Of a stretch of DNA of 64,000 nt, positions 26,804-35,706 are shown piece after piece (position 1 is the first letter of the stretch; each line of letters opens with the position of its first letter). The notes below the pieces were generated by a model that ran no database searches, had not been told where the DNA came from, and was given only the letters and a program-made list of their open reading frames with translations. This DNA comes from Akkermansiaceae bacterium (lineage in GTDB: Bacteria > Verrucomicrobiota > Verrucomicrobiia > Verrucomicrobiales > Akkermansiaceae), in contig JACKQB010000007.1 in NCBI GenBank assembly GCA_024233115.1, positions 1 to 64,000 of the forward strand, written 5' to 3'. A program made the translations under genes and the position numbers.

Positions 26804-27991
26804 CTAATCCTGATGGGGAAGTGAAATCGTAAAACACGTTTCCTGCCCCGGGACAGAGGTAGCATGAATGACTCCTCCATGCGCTTCGATGGCACGTCGC
26901 ACAATCGACAGCCCCAGACCGGTGCCCTTGACCTCGCTTTGTGAGTGGTGTTTTTCGACCCGGTAAAAGCGTTTGAAAATATAAGGAAGGTCTTCGGAGG
27001 GAATCCCGATTCCATTGTCACACACCGATATCCTCGTGGCTCCATCCTGCTTCCACGCCTTGACCGTCACCCTGAGAGGAGATTCCGGGTTTTGTTTGAG
27101 TGCATTTTCCACCAAATTAAAAATGATCTGCGTCCAATAAAAACGGTCGCCGATTATCGACAAATCATCAGGCGAAACATCGATGACAATCCGGGCATGC
27201 TGCTTGGCAATCATGGATTCCAGACGATCCTGCACATCCTGCACGCAACCCTTGATCGAAAACTCATCTTTGTTCAACACCATGGAATCACCTGACTCCA
27301 TTTTGGAAATCACCAGCATATCCTCGACCAGACGCGTAATCCTCTGGCCGTGTTTACGCATCGTGCCGAGAAATTTCCTCGCGGTTTCCGGCTCTTCCAG
27401 AACATCGTCGTCGAGTAGGTTTTCCAAATATCCATTGATGATCGCCATCGGGGTGCGCAGCTCATGGGAAGCATTGGCTACAAAATCGCGCCGAACCTGG
27501 TCGGCCTGGTACTCGACGGTCACATCCCGGATAACCACGCGGGTAAGGCCTTCACCTCCATGCTGCTCCATCGGTGCTGCATCAATGACCCAGGCACTCA
27601 CAGCCTGTTCCCCGGCAGAGCCGAGCGGTGTAAAGGCGGAGTGCAGGATCACGCGCTCCTGCATCGGCTTGCCCGTGCGAATGCACTTCATAATGGCAAC
27701 CGACAACTGGTCATCAAGAAAGGCCTCCATGAGACTCCGGCCTTGTAGTCGCCGCCCCTTTACTAATTTCCGTGCATAGTCGTTGGCGAAAACAATATGA
27801 CTGGTATCATCCACCAGAAGAAAGGCATCGCCAAGTGCATCCAGGAGCTGATCGCGTTCGCGCAACGCGTCTTTTCGCACCTCACGGTTCCGCCTTTCTT
27901 GCACAATCCGGTCCTTCGAGGTTTGCCTGTGCTGCAATACAAGCATCCCGCTGAGGATGATTACAACGATGATCAGAAGGGTTTCTAGCAT
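26804..27991 (-). CDS. phoR: PhoR-type sensor histidine kinase
   Basis: 395 residues: one N-terminal membrane helix (LLIIVVIILSGMLVLQ), a PAS domain (about 45-160), HisKA with FVANASHELRTPM (H176 is the phosphoacceptor), and HATPase_c with NLVENAL, DNGIGIPSEDL, GTGLGLSIV. A single membrane helix and a cytosolic PAS domain match PhoR, which reads phosphate status through PstSCAB-PhoU rather than by a periplasmic sensor. It starts six bases after the phoB stop, so the two are co-transcribed. The adjacent pst operon makes the phosphate assignment firm by context. Confidence 0.85.
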   Translation of the reverse strand: MLETLLIIVVIILSGMLVLQHRQTSKDRIVQERRNREVRKDALRERDQLLDALGDAFLLVDDTSHIVFANDYARKLVKGRRLQGRSLMEAFLDDQLSVAIMKCIRTGKPMQERVILHSAFTPLGSAGEQAVSAWVIDAAPMEQHGGEGLTRVVIRDVTVEYQADQVRRDFVANASHELRTPMAIINGYLENLLDDDVLEEPETARKFLGTMRKHGQRITRLVEDMLVISKMESGDSMVLNKDEFSIKGCVQDVQDRLESMIAKQHARIVIDVSPDDLSIIGDRFYWTQIIFNLVENALKQNPESPLRVTVKAWKQDGATRISVCDNGIGIPSEDLPYIFKRFYRVEKHHSQSEVKGTGLGLSIVRRAIEAHGGVIHATSVPGQETCFTISLPHQD

Positions 27992-27997
27992 GAACTG

Positions 27998-28681
27998 TCA
28001 GGATGTGGGAATAGAAACCTTATAACCTACGCCTCTGACGGTTTCCAGCATATCCGCGCGCACGCCCAACTTTTGGCGTAGTCGTTTCATGTGGGTATCC
28101 AAGGTCCGGCTTTGCACCTCACCGCTGTATCCCATCACCTCTATCAGGATATCATGGCGGTCCTGTGGCGTGTTTTTCCGTTCACACAGATAAAGCATCA
28201 ACTTGAACTCCGTTGATGTTAGATCTGTCTGCTCCCCATCAACATAGAAGAGCAGGGAATTTTTCACAAACCTGAACGGACCGCAAACCAGCTCGGCACC
28301 ACTGGCAGTCCTGCCTGACCGCTTGAGTAAATTCTTCACCCGCAACATCAGCTCCTTGGGGCTGAATGGCTTGGTCATGTAATCATCCGCACCGACTTCC
28401 AGTCCGAGAATCCTGTCCTCCGTCTGCCCACGAGCTGTTAGCATAATCACGGGGATAGCCCTCGTCGCAGCATCTTTCTTGAGCTCTTTAAAAAGAGAAA
28501 TCCCATCCATTCCCGGCATCATCAAATCGAGGATAACCAGGTCCGGCAACAATGATTTGGCTGCGGCAAGACCTTTCAGGCCGTCCGGTGAGAGTTCTAC
28601 CTGATAGTCGTTTCTCCTGAGGTTAAAGGCCACAAGGTCTGCGATATCTTCTTCGTCTTCGATGACTAGGATCGTTTGCAT
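27998..28681 (-). CDS. phoB: PhoB-type response regulator
   Basis: 227 residues: receiver domain with acidic pocket EDEED, phosphoacceptor D52 in LDLMMPGMDG, conserved Thr in IPVIMLTARG and Lys in YMTKPFSPKEL; then an OmpR/PhoB winged helix (ELVCGPFRF, LTSTEFKLMLYLCE, GYSGEVQSRTLDTHMKRLRQ, VRGVGYKV). The start at 28681 (MQTILVIEDEED) begins directly at the receiver strand; the open frame extends upstream without family similarity. First gene of phoB-phoR and divergent from pstS, the arrangement expected for an autoregulated phosphate-starvation regulator. Confidence 0.88.
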   Translation of the reverse strand: MQTILVIEDEEDIADLVAFNLRRNDYQVELSPDGLKGLAAAKSLLPDLVILDLMMPGMDGISLFKELKKDAATRAIPVIMLTARGQTEDRILGLEVGADDYMTKPFSPKELMLRVKNLLKRSGRTASGAELVCGPFRFVKNSLLFYVDGEQTDLTSTEFKLMLYLCERKNTPQDRHDILIEVMGYSGEVQSRTLDTHMKRLRQKLGVRADMLETVRGVGYKVSIPTS

Positions 28682-28741
28682 GTCTTTGATTGGTTTACGC
28701 CCGATGCTTACACCCATAGGCCGTCCAGCACTCAATCTTCA

Positions 28742-28792
28742 TGTGTGACGGAATGGTCACACACCTAGCCGAATGTGTCGCTTTTGTAACGC
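28742..28792. promoter_or_regulatory. phoB/pstS divergent control region: inverted repeat and candidate Pho box
   Basis: TGTGTGAC-GGAATG-GTCACACA (28742-28763) is a perfect 8-bp inverted repeat, suited to a dimeric regulator. Just downstream GTGTCGC-TTTT-GTAACGC (28775-28792) has the 7-4-7 layout with an AT spacer of a PhoB box, although the half-sites differ from the E. coli CTGTCAT consensus. Both lie between the divergent starts of phoB (28681) and pstS (28887). PhoB binding is an inference. Confidence 0.35.
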
Positions 28793-28886
28793 ATCATTTT
28801 TTGCCAACCGCAGGTGTCCGTGCGAAATACTGCACGTCGCTGACAAAAAAAGAGAGCGGCACATCACTACCAACCAACTAAAAACT

Positions 28887-29702
28887 ATGAAACTGATTCA
28901 ATCCGCTACATCCCTCCTCGCTGGTCTTGCACTATGCAGCACAGCCCAGGCCCAGTCCAAACTCGTCATCAAGGGCTCCGACACACTCGGTGCCAAAATG
29001 GTCCCCCAGCTGGCCGAGGCCTACAAAGCCGCCGGTAACAACGTGAACTTTGAAATCGCGGCTGAAGGCTCTTCCCAGTGTTTCACCGCCCTGCTCGACG
29101 GCACGGCTGATTTCGGCATGTCATCCCGCGCAGTCAAGGCACAGGAGAAAAACCAATTCGCCACCAAGGGCCAGGAGCTCATTGAGCACGTTGCCGGAGT
29201 TGATATGATCGCTGTGATCGTCAACGAAGCCAATGGCGTCAAGCAACTGACCAGGGAACAAATCGAGGGCATCTTCACAGGCGCCATCACTGACTGGTCC
29301 GAGGTCGGTGGCAAGGCGGGCAAAATCAATGCCTACACCCGCAACACCGCCTCCGGCACATACAAAACCTTCCAAAAGCTCGGTATGGGCAAGAAGGACT
29401 ATGGTCAGAATACCCAGAAGATGGCTGGCAACACTCAGATTGCTGACGCGGTAGCCAAGGATGTCAACGGGATCGGCTACGTCGGGCTCGCCTACGTGAA
29501 GCGCGACGGCATCTCCCCAGCATCCGTCGATGGCGTGCTGCCTACCCCCGACAAGGCTAAAGACTACGCCCTCTCCCGCAATCTCTACTACTACACCGTA
29601 GGCCAGCCAGCTGGTGAGGCCGCCAAGTTCATCACGTGGGCTACCACCTCTGAGGAAGCAGCCAAGGTGATCAGCAAAGTTGGATTCATCCCTGCCAAGT
29701 AA
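28887..29702 (+). CDS. pstS: Phosphate-binding periplasmic protein
   Basis: 271 residues with signal peptide (LLAGLALCSTAQAQ). Follows the PstS fold: KLVIKGSDTLGAKMVPQLAE at the N-terminus, AAEGSSQCFTALLDGTADFG, MSSRAVKAQE, VNEANGVKQLTREQIEGIFT, TRNTASGTYKTF and GIGYVGLAYV. The Ser/Thr-rich loops (GSDT, SS, TASGT) contact phosphate in homologues. It captures phosphate for the PstC/PstA channel. The leader CCAACTAAAAACT before the ATG has no SD. First gene of pstSCAB-phoU. Confidence 0.88.
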   Translation: MKLIQSATSLLAGLALCSTAQAQSKLVIKGSDTLGAKMVPQLAEAYKAAGNNVNFEIAAEGSSQCFTALLDGTADFGMSSRAVKAQEKNQFATKGQELIEHVAGVDMIAVIVNEANGVKQLTREQIEGIFTGAITDWSEVGGKAGKINAYTRNTASGTYKTFQKLGMGKKDYGQNTQKMAGNTQIADAVAKDVNGIGYVGLAYVKRDGISPASVDGVLPTPDKAKDYALSRNLYYYTVGQPAGEAAKFITWATTSEEAAKVISKVGFIPAK

Positions 29703-29870
29703 CCCTGACAAAGCGCTTGGTTCCGTCGGGTAACACAAGACGGCTACCCGATGGTTCACCACCAACTCCGGGCACCGCATATGATCATTTCATGTGCGGT
29801 GCCCCCCACTATTCCTTTTCCTGCAATCACCAGCCTGCGCCCCCTCCTCCCCGACTTCCCCTGTCACAGC

Positions 29871-31844
29871 ATGAGTTCATTAAAACGATCCAAAAAAGAT
29901 GTCACCTTTGGCAAACCCTCAGGCTTCAGCATACTTGGCATTGGAAAACAGGAGGCCATCAAGTACTTCTTTGGTGGTAATGCCACCCTGGCGGTCATCC
30001 TTATCTTTCTCATCGTCGGGTTTCTCGCATTCCATGCCTGGAATTTCCTTCCCCAGTATAAACAAAGCCTGACTCTCTATCGACTGTCCGGTCAGGAATT
30101 CACGGACTATGCGTCCGACCAGCTTGAGGCCCAGAAAGAGCTATCCTCACTTGCTTCACAAGTTCCGGCCTACGAACTAAAACATCGCCTTGGCGCACTC
30201 TATGATCTGGAGGCCGTTCACAGTGACTTCAAAAACAAGGCCCAGAAAAAGCTGATCGCCGAGCGCAAAGATGTCCAGCGCGCCCAGAGTAATCTCGAAA
30301 ACACACTGGCCCAACAGCCCCCGGTACAGGCCGATATCCAGCGTGCGAAAGATCGTGTTGCTGAATCAATCTCCACCTTGAGGAACCGGTCCCGGGAAAT
30401 ACTCAGCGAAATCGACTATTCAGATCTCGATAACAAAAGCCTCGTTACCGACACCAAGTATCTTGATGACATCAGGGCATCCGTCACCGACAACATCATC
30501 ACCGGAGAAACCACGGGTTTCATCAAGGGTATCCGGGAACTCGAAGCAAAAGAGACCGCCATCGTCCGTGCTTTACCACATATGCAACAACTGGAGGAAG
30601 CCCGCGAAATGCTCGTCGCTCCGCAAGATGCATTTGCCGCCTACCTGAAAAAATACCGCCTGATCGCCTCCGACAACAAGGGTCAGGCAGAAACCCATTC
30701 CACGGCGGCTGAGCGCAAAGAGGCCCAACTCACCAAGGCCCGGCTGGCAACCAGCGGGGAGCAACGCAAGATCGACCTCATCAAAGCCGAGCGCATCCTC
30801 ACGGAAACCCCTGACTACGACCGGCTCAACCAGCCGCTCTACCAATCTCTCGACGAGCATCTCAGCGTTCAAAAACAACTGGTTGAACACACCAGGCTCG
30901 CACTTGATTCACTCCCCGGGGCAGACGCCTTTGACGGACCTAAGGCCAGAAGCCGGATCGACAAAATCCATTCTCTCGGCAAAAAGTTCTTTGTCACCGT
31001 CGCGTCCAAGCGGGAGAAAATGGAGGCATGGTCACACACCAAGCCGGTCGGCTATGGTCAGGCGCTGAGCGGATTTTTCATGGGCACCCAATGGGTATCC
31101 AACTCGTCATGGCAGGACTTCTACGGTGTCCTGCCTCTCCTTGCCGGGTCGTGTTTGGTTGCTCTTGTCGCCATCATGCTGGCCATCCCCTTTGCCGTCG
31201 GTGGAGCGATCTATGTCAACCGTCTCTCATCTCCTTTCGAACAGCGGTGGATCAAGCCTATCATTGAATTTATTGGTGCCATACCCTCGATCGTCATGGC
31301 CTTCCTCGGCGTTGTGGTCGTTGGAGCCCTCATTCAGGAACACTCGCAAAACCCACTCATCAGTTGGCTTCCCAGCTTTCCGGTGGAGCAGGACAAAACG
31401 ATTCTCACAGCAGGTATCCTGCTGGCACTCATGGCGATCCCCACCGTGTTTACCCTCGCGGAGGATGCCTTGAACAATGTGCCCAAGGCCTACAAAGAAG
31501 CGGCTCTCGCCCTCGGCTCCACCAATTTGCAAACCGTCTTCAGAGTCATCCTGCCAAGTTGTGGATCAGGTATCATCGCCGCTGTATTGTTAGGTTTTGG
31601 CCGTATCATTGGCGAAACCATGGTCGTCCTCCTGGTGATGGGCGGACGTATTGCCATCCCTGATTCCATTTCCGATCCTGCACATTCCATGACAGGAATC
31701 ATGGCCCAGGAAATCGGTGAAGTCGAACAAGGCTCACTTCACTGGAGCGCCCTGTTCATGGTCGGCCTACTGCTTTTCATCATCGCCCTGACACTGAACT
31801 ACCTTGCCCAGACGATCCTGAGAAGGCTCAGCAAACATTCCTGA
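29871..31844 (+). CDS. pstC: Phosphate ABC transporter permease PstC with large periplasmic coiled-coil insert
   Basis: 657 residues, about twice the usual 300-320. TM1 is near 38-56 (LAVILIFLIVGFLAFHAW); the standard permease core resumes at about 390 (GYGQALSGFF, then FYGVLPLLAGSCLVALVAIM) and includes the EAA loop KAYKEAALALGSTNLQTVF. Between them lie about 330 extra residues, strongly helical and charged with heptad-like Lys/Glu/Ala/Gln runs (LASQVPAYELKHRLGALYD, ERKDVQRAQSNLENTLAQQ), predicted coiled coil on the periplasmic side. I chose the ATG at 29871 (MSSLKRSKKD); the frame remains open 40 codons upstream. It forms the channel with PstA; the insert's role is unknown. Confidence 0.82.
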   Translation: MSSLKRSKKDVTFGKPSGFSILGIGKQEAIKYFFGGNATLAVILIFLIVGFLAFHAWNFLPQYKQSLTLYRLSGQEFTDYASDQLEAQKELSSLASQVPAYELKHRLGALYDLEAVHSDFKNKAQKKLIAERKDVQRAQSNLENTLAQQPPVQADIQRAKDRVAESISTLRNRSREILSEIDYSDLDNKSLVTDTKYLDDIRASVTDNIITGETTGFIKGIRELEAKETAIVRALPHMQQLEEAREMLVAPQDAFAAYLKKYRLIASDNKGQAETHSTAAERKEAQLTKARLATSGEQRKIDLIKAERILTETPDYDRLNQPLYQSLDEHLSVQKQLVEHTRLALDSLPGADAFDGPKARSRIDKIHSLGKKFFVTVASKREKMEAWSHTKPVGYGQALSGFFMGTQWVSNSSWQDFYGVLPLLAGSCLVALVAIMLAIPFAVGGAIYVNRLSSPFEQRWIKPIIEFIGAIPSIVMAFLGVVVVGALIQEHSQNPLISWLPSFPVEQDKTILTAGILLALMAIPTVFTLAEDALNNVPKAYKEAALALGSTNLQTVFRVILPSCGSGIIAAVLLGFGRIIGETMVVLLVMGGRIAIPDSISDPAHSMTGIMAQEIGEVEQGSLHWSALFMVGLLLFIIALTLNYLAQTILRRLSKHS

Positions 31845-31882
31845 TCATCCCCCTTCATTGTTCCGCTATTCCCATCATAACC

Positions 31883-34000
31883 ATGGAAGAAACCAACCAT
31901 CCATTTTGCGCAAAGCGCAACCCACAGCATGCCAAGGAAACTTTGGTCAGGCTGATGCTCGTCTTTTTCACCTACTCCATCATTCTGGCGGCCCTCGGTA
32001 TTTTTGGAAACATCCTCTATAACGGTGCCCCCGTGCTCTGGCAAAAAGGCTGGTCGTTTTTCACCAAAAAACCTCAAACCCTCTTTGTCAACCAAGTCGA
32101 GAAAAGCCGGGGTGTGGAGATCCCGGCCGACAATTTCGAGGGGCTGCTCGCCAACAATCCGGATGCCGAAAGCTGGCTGGACAATGTGACGGAGTACGAT
32201 CACACCACGGAATTTGTCCAGTTCGACCTGCTTGCCAACTCCCGCATCGGCAACGGCTACCTCATGGAACTGGAAAGCCTCAATCCCGGTTTCCGCCTGG
32301 CATACACAGGACGCGACACCGACTGCCCGGTTGGGTTCCAGCTTGCAGCCGATAAAAAAATCAGCCTATCCGACAGCGACTATCACAGCCTCCGGGAAGC
32401 CGATGCCTCCCTGCTGCCGTCAGACATCACCCGGCGTGACATCAAGCTCAGCGACTTCAAAGTGACGGTCGCTGCCGGTGAATACCCCATTGGCAAAGCG
32501 GCCCATGATGCTTTGGTGCCCACGCCACTCGTTTTTAAAATGCGCCAGACATTTGCCGACGACGAGCCGGACAAAATCAACCGCACGGTCGTCCCCCATG
32601 AGCAGACAATCACCATTGATGCGACTACTTTCTATGCCGCCTTTGATGAGGACGAGCGCGGGACCCTTCCGGTCAAGGCTGAGCAGGCTGTTCCATTCAC
32701 CCGCACGTTCCATGACTTCACACTCTCAGCGGGTTCACATGCGACAACCCGGGCCGCACTGGCCATTCTCGAGAAATACGGCGTCCAGCACCTTCATAAC
32801 ACCAGCACAGGGGCCGTCATCGTCAACGCTGATGAGCCCCAACTGACTGTGCCCAAGGCGTTCTGGAGTCAGCTCATTGCTTGCAACCCCGGCCTTCTGA
32901 CCACCCGGGTCAGCAGCATCGTCAAAAGCACTCCCTATATCCGCTTTGACATCACCAGGGACACCGAGATTCAGCTCGATACTGAAGACCGGGAAAGCAT
33001 CGCTTCAGCGAACGAATCCACCGGAAAATTCAAAACCACCGGCGAAGAAACACATTCATATTCCGGCGGCGGGGTGTTAGGGCCGATTATTGGCACCGGC
33101 TTGCTGGTCGTCATCTGTATGGTCATCGCATTGTTCACGGGTATTGCCGCTTCGATTTTCCTCAACGAATACGCCCATGGCGGCTCCTTCGTCAAAACCG
33201 TCCGCCTTGCCATGCTTAATCTGGCAGGTGTTCCGTCCATTGTTTTCGGACTGTTTGGTCTTGGGTTGTTTGTGATTCTGGCTCCATGCGTCACATCCAC
33301 TCCAAAAGCTTCAACCACATTCATGGTTCCCCTCGTCAAGCTCGGCTCCGCCCCCGATCTTCGCACCATCGAGGAGCAACACATCCTGGTCGTAGACCAA
33401 TCCAACCTGAACAGCAGCCAGCTCAGCACACAAGCTGCTGCCAGCGGTGACAAACTCATCTACGACGGATGGATCTGGCTCTCCCTGCAAGGTTGGGGCA
33501 CCTCCCTGATTGCTGGCGGATTTACCCTGGCGATGATGGTCTTACCGGTGATCATTACTTCATGTGAAGAGTCTTTGCGAGCCGTGCCCATGGGATTCCG
33601 GGAAGCATCGCTTGCCTTGGGCGCCAGCAAGTGGCAATCGATCCGGACTGCCGTTCTGCCGTATGCCTTTCCAGGTATCCTAACCGCCTCCGTGTTAGGA
33701 ATTACCCGTGTTGCCGGAGAAACCGCACCGATCATGTTCACCGCGGCGGTGGCGGAAAAATCAGAACTCCCGTGGCAGGGCCTGAAATCCACTGGGTTCG
33801 ATGCCTTCCTCGATTTTCTCCAGAGTTCCGTCCAGGCACTCCCCTACCACATCTACACCGTGGCCGGCCGCATCCCACAGTCGGAATACACCGAGCCGAT
33901 GCAATACGGCTCCGTGATGGTCTTTATGCTCATCGTGATGTTTTTTGCGGCTGTCTCAGTCTGGATGCGCATCCGAATCCGTAAAAAACTCAAATGGTAA
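31883..34000 (+). CDS. pstA: Phosphate ABC transporter permease PstA with large periplasmic insert
   Basis: 705 residues versus about 290 normally. TM1 is at 22-45; the core restarts at about 390 with GGGVLGPIIGTGLLVVICMV and holds the EAA loop PMGFREASLALGASKWQSI and RVAGETAPIMFTAAV. The roughly 340 residues between are mixed alpha/beta (FDLLANSRIGNGYLMELES, FTRTFHDFTLSAGSHATTR) rather than coiled coil, and should face the periplasm, matching the position of the insert in PstC. A second insert of about 70 residues follows TM3 (LVKLGSAPDLRTIEEQ). Partner of PstC in phosphate import. Confidence 0.82.
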   Translation: MEETNHPFCAKRNPQHAKETLVRLMLVFFTYSIILAALGIFGNILYNGAPVLWQKGWSFFTKKPQTLFVNQVEKSRGVEIPADNFEGLLANNPDAESWLDNVTEYDHTTEFVQFDLLANSRIGNGYLMELESLNPGFRLAYTGRDTDCPVGFQLAADKKISLSDSDYHSLREADASLLPSDITRRDIKLSDFKVTVAAGEYPIGKAAHDALVPTPLVFKMRQTFADDEPDKINRTVVPHEQTITIDATTFYAAFDEDERGTLPVKAEQAVPFTRTFHDFTLSAGSHATTRAALAILEKYGVQHLHNTSTGAVIVNADEPQLTVPKAFWSQLIACNPGLLTTRVSSIVKSTPYIRFDITRDTEIQLDTEDRESIASANESTGKFKTTGEETHSYSGGGVLGPIIGTGLLVVICMVIALFTGIAASIFLNEYAHGGSFVKTVRLAMLNLAGVPSIVFGLFGLGLFVILAPCVTSTPKASTTFMVPLVKLGSAPDLRTIEEQHILVVDQSNLNSSQLSTQAAASGDKLIYDGWIWLSLQGWGTSLIAGGFTLAMMVLPVIITSCEESLRAVPMGFREASLALGASKWQSIRTAVLPYAFPGILTASVLGITRVAGETAPIMFTAAVAEKSELPWQGLKSTGFDAFLDFLQSSVQALPYHIYTVAGRIPQSEYTEPMQYGSVMVFMLIVMFFAAVSVWMRIRIRKKLKW

Positions 34001-34044
34001 ACATCCCGCAACCCAACCATTCATTGACAAACACCACTCATCTT

Positions 34045-34971
34045 ATGAACCAGCAGGAAATACGCAGCCTTGACCTAACAGCAAACCAGGCTGCCCAGGC
34101 AGTAGCCGTCGCCAGTCCGCAGTCACCAGACGCCCCTTTGCGCCAGGACCCAGCCCATGTTAGGCATCGATCAACGAAGGCGACCACCGAAAAAGGCATG
34201 GAACTCGAGAAACCGATGATCAAAATCGACGACCTGTCATTTTCCTATGATCATGGAAAAACCAACACCCTCCGCAACATCACCCTGGACATCCCGGAAA
34301 GGCAAGTCACGGCATTTATCGGGCCATCGGGCTGTGGTAAATCAACCTTGCTACGGTGCCTCAACCGGATGAATGACCTGGTGGAAACCGCCTGTATCAC
34401 CAATGGCCACATCCAGATCATGGGACAGGACATCAATGCCAGGAACGTCTCGGCCATCGAGCTACGCAAACAAGTCGGTATGGTGTTTCAAAAATACAAC
34501 CCGTTTCCCAAAAGCATCTACGACAACGTCGCTTACGGGCTGCGCATCCAGGGGATAAAAAAGAAAAACCTGCTCGATGAAGCCGTGGAACGCAGTCTGC
34601 ACGGTGCAGCGCTCTGGGACGAGGTCAAAGACCGGCTCAAGGATTCTGCCCTCGGTCTCTCAGGCGGCCAACAACAACGCCTTTGCATTGCCCGCACCAT
34701 TGCTGTGCGCCCCAAGGTCATCCTCATGGACGAGCCCTGCTCTGCTCTCGACCCGATTGCGACGGCCAAGGTGGAGGAGTTGATGCTCGAACTACGCAAG
34801 GACTTTACCATTGTTATCGTCACCCACTCGATGCAGCAGGCGAGTCGTATTTCCGACCGCACCGCCTTCTTCTACCTCGGCGAGCTCATCGAATACGCAT
34901 CAACGTCTCACATTTTCACCAACCCGTCTGTTAGCCAAACCGAGGATTATATATCCGGTAGGTTCGGCTAA
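34045..34971 (+). CDS. pstB: Phosphate ABC transporter ATPase
   Basis: 308 residues with Walker A GPSGCGKST (about 93-101), Q-loop QKYNPFPKSIYDNV, signature LSGGQQQRLCIART, Walker B VILMDEPCSALDP and H-loop IVTHSMQQA, all in PstB-specific form (NPFP..I.DNVAYG). An N-terminal extension of about 50 poorly conserved residues precedes the domain, and another ATG at 34198 (MELEKPMIKIDD) would give the usual length. An upstream ATG at 33994 overlaps the pstA stop and would couple translation. I prefer 34045 because of its C/A-rich leader like the other operon genes. Confidence 0.87.
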   Translation: MNQQEIRSLDLTANQAAQAVAVASPQSPDAPLRQDPAHVRHRSTKATTEKGMELEKPMIKIDDLSFSYDHGKTNTLRNITLDIPERQVTAFIGPSGCGKSTLLRCLNRMNDLVETACITNGHIQIMGQDINARNVSAIELRKQVGMVFQKYNPFPKSIYDNVAYGLRIQGIKKKNLLDEAVERSLHGAALWDEVKDRLKDSALGLSGGQQQRLCIARTIAVRPKVILMDEPCSALDPIATAKVEELMLELRKDFTIVIVTHSMQQASRISDRTAFFYLGELIEYASTSHIFTNPSVSQTEDYISGRFG

Positions 34972-35001
34972 TTCCCCCTACCACTTCACACCATCAATAA
35001 C

Positions 35002-35706
35002 ATGCACAATAACGAACATATCCTCAGCACGTTCAACGCGGCTATCCAGGAACTCAAGGAAACCACGCTGACCATGGCGGCGGGTACTCAACGCAATCTC
35101 CAAAATGCCATCAAAGGCCTTCTTCAAAGGGACAAACAACTCTGTAACCAGGCAATTGTCGATGATGAGGATGAGGATCAGCTTGAGATCCTCATCGATA
35201 ACCTGGGTATGCAGCTGATCATCCGCTTCCGACCCGTTGCCAGCGATTTGCGTCTGGTCATCGGAACCATGAAAACGGCGACCAACCTGGAACGCATTTC
35301 CGACCAAGCCGTCAGTATTGCCAAACGGGCCCGTAAAATGTTGAAAAACGATGCGGTTCCTGAAATTGCCCGTATCGAAGGCCTCTATCAAGTCGCTGCC
35401 AGGATGCTGGCTGATTCAGTGACCGCCTACAGCGATGGTGACGCCGACCTGGCACTCACCGTGATCGAGCGGGAAACGCTTTTGAAAAAAGCCCACAAGA
35501 GCACCTCTCGCTTTTTCTCCAGGAAACTCGAAGGTGAAACCGCCCACTACCGCGACTACCTCGATCTGGTTTTCGTTTGTCGCTGGCTTGAACGCGTCGG
35601 CAACCTCGCCACCAACATTGCCGAAGACGTCATCTTCGAAGAAACCTCCGCGGATATCCGGCATGGTGGCGAACTCCCATCCGAACTCACCGATCCGTCG
35701 CACTAA
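35002..35706 (+). CDS. phoU: Phosphate signalling protein PhoU
   Basis: 234 residues, all helical, two PhoU repeats (about 10-100 and 115-210) with the metal-binding D/E blocks DDEDEDQLEILIDN and RISDQAVSIAKRA in the first and CRWLERVGNLATNIAEDVIF in the second. PhoU links Pst transport state to PhoR, silencing the Pho response when phosphate is plentiful. Last gene of the pst operon; its TAA stop overlaps by three bases the TAG stop of the convergent neighbour (shared CTAA). Confidence 0.88.
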   Translation: MHNNEHILSTFNAAIQELKETTLTMAAGTQRNLQNAIKGLLQRDKQLCNQAIVDDEDEDQLEILIDNLGMQLIIRFRPVASDLRLVIGTMKTATNLERISDQAVSIAKRARKMLKNDAVPEIARIEGLYQVAARMLADSVTAYSDGDADLALTVIERETLLKKAHKSTSRFFSRKLEGETAHYRDYLDLVFVCRWLERVGNLATNIAEDVIFEETSADIRHGGELPSELTDPSH

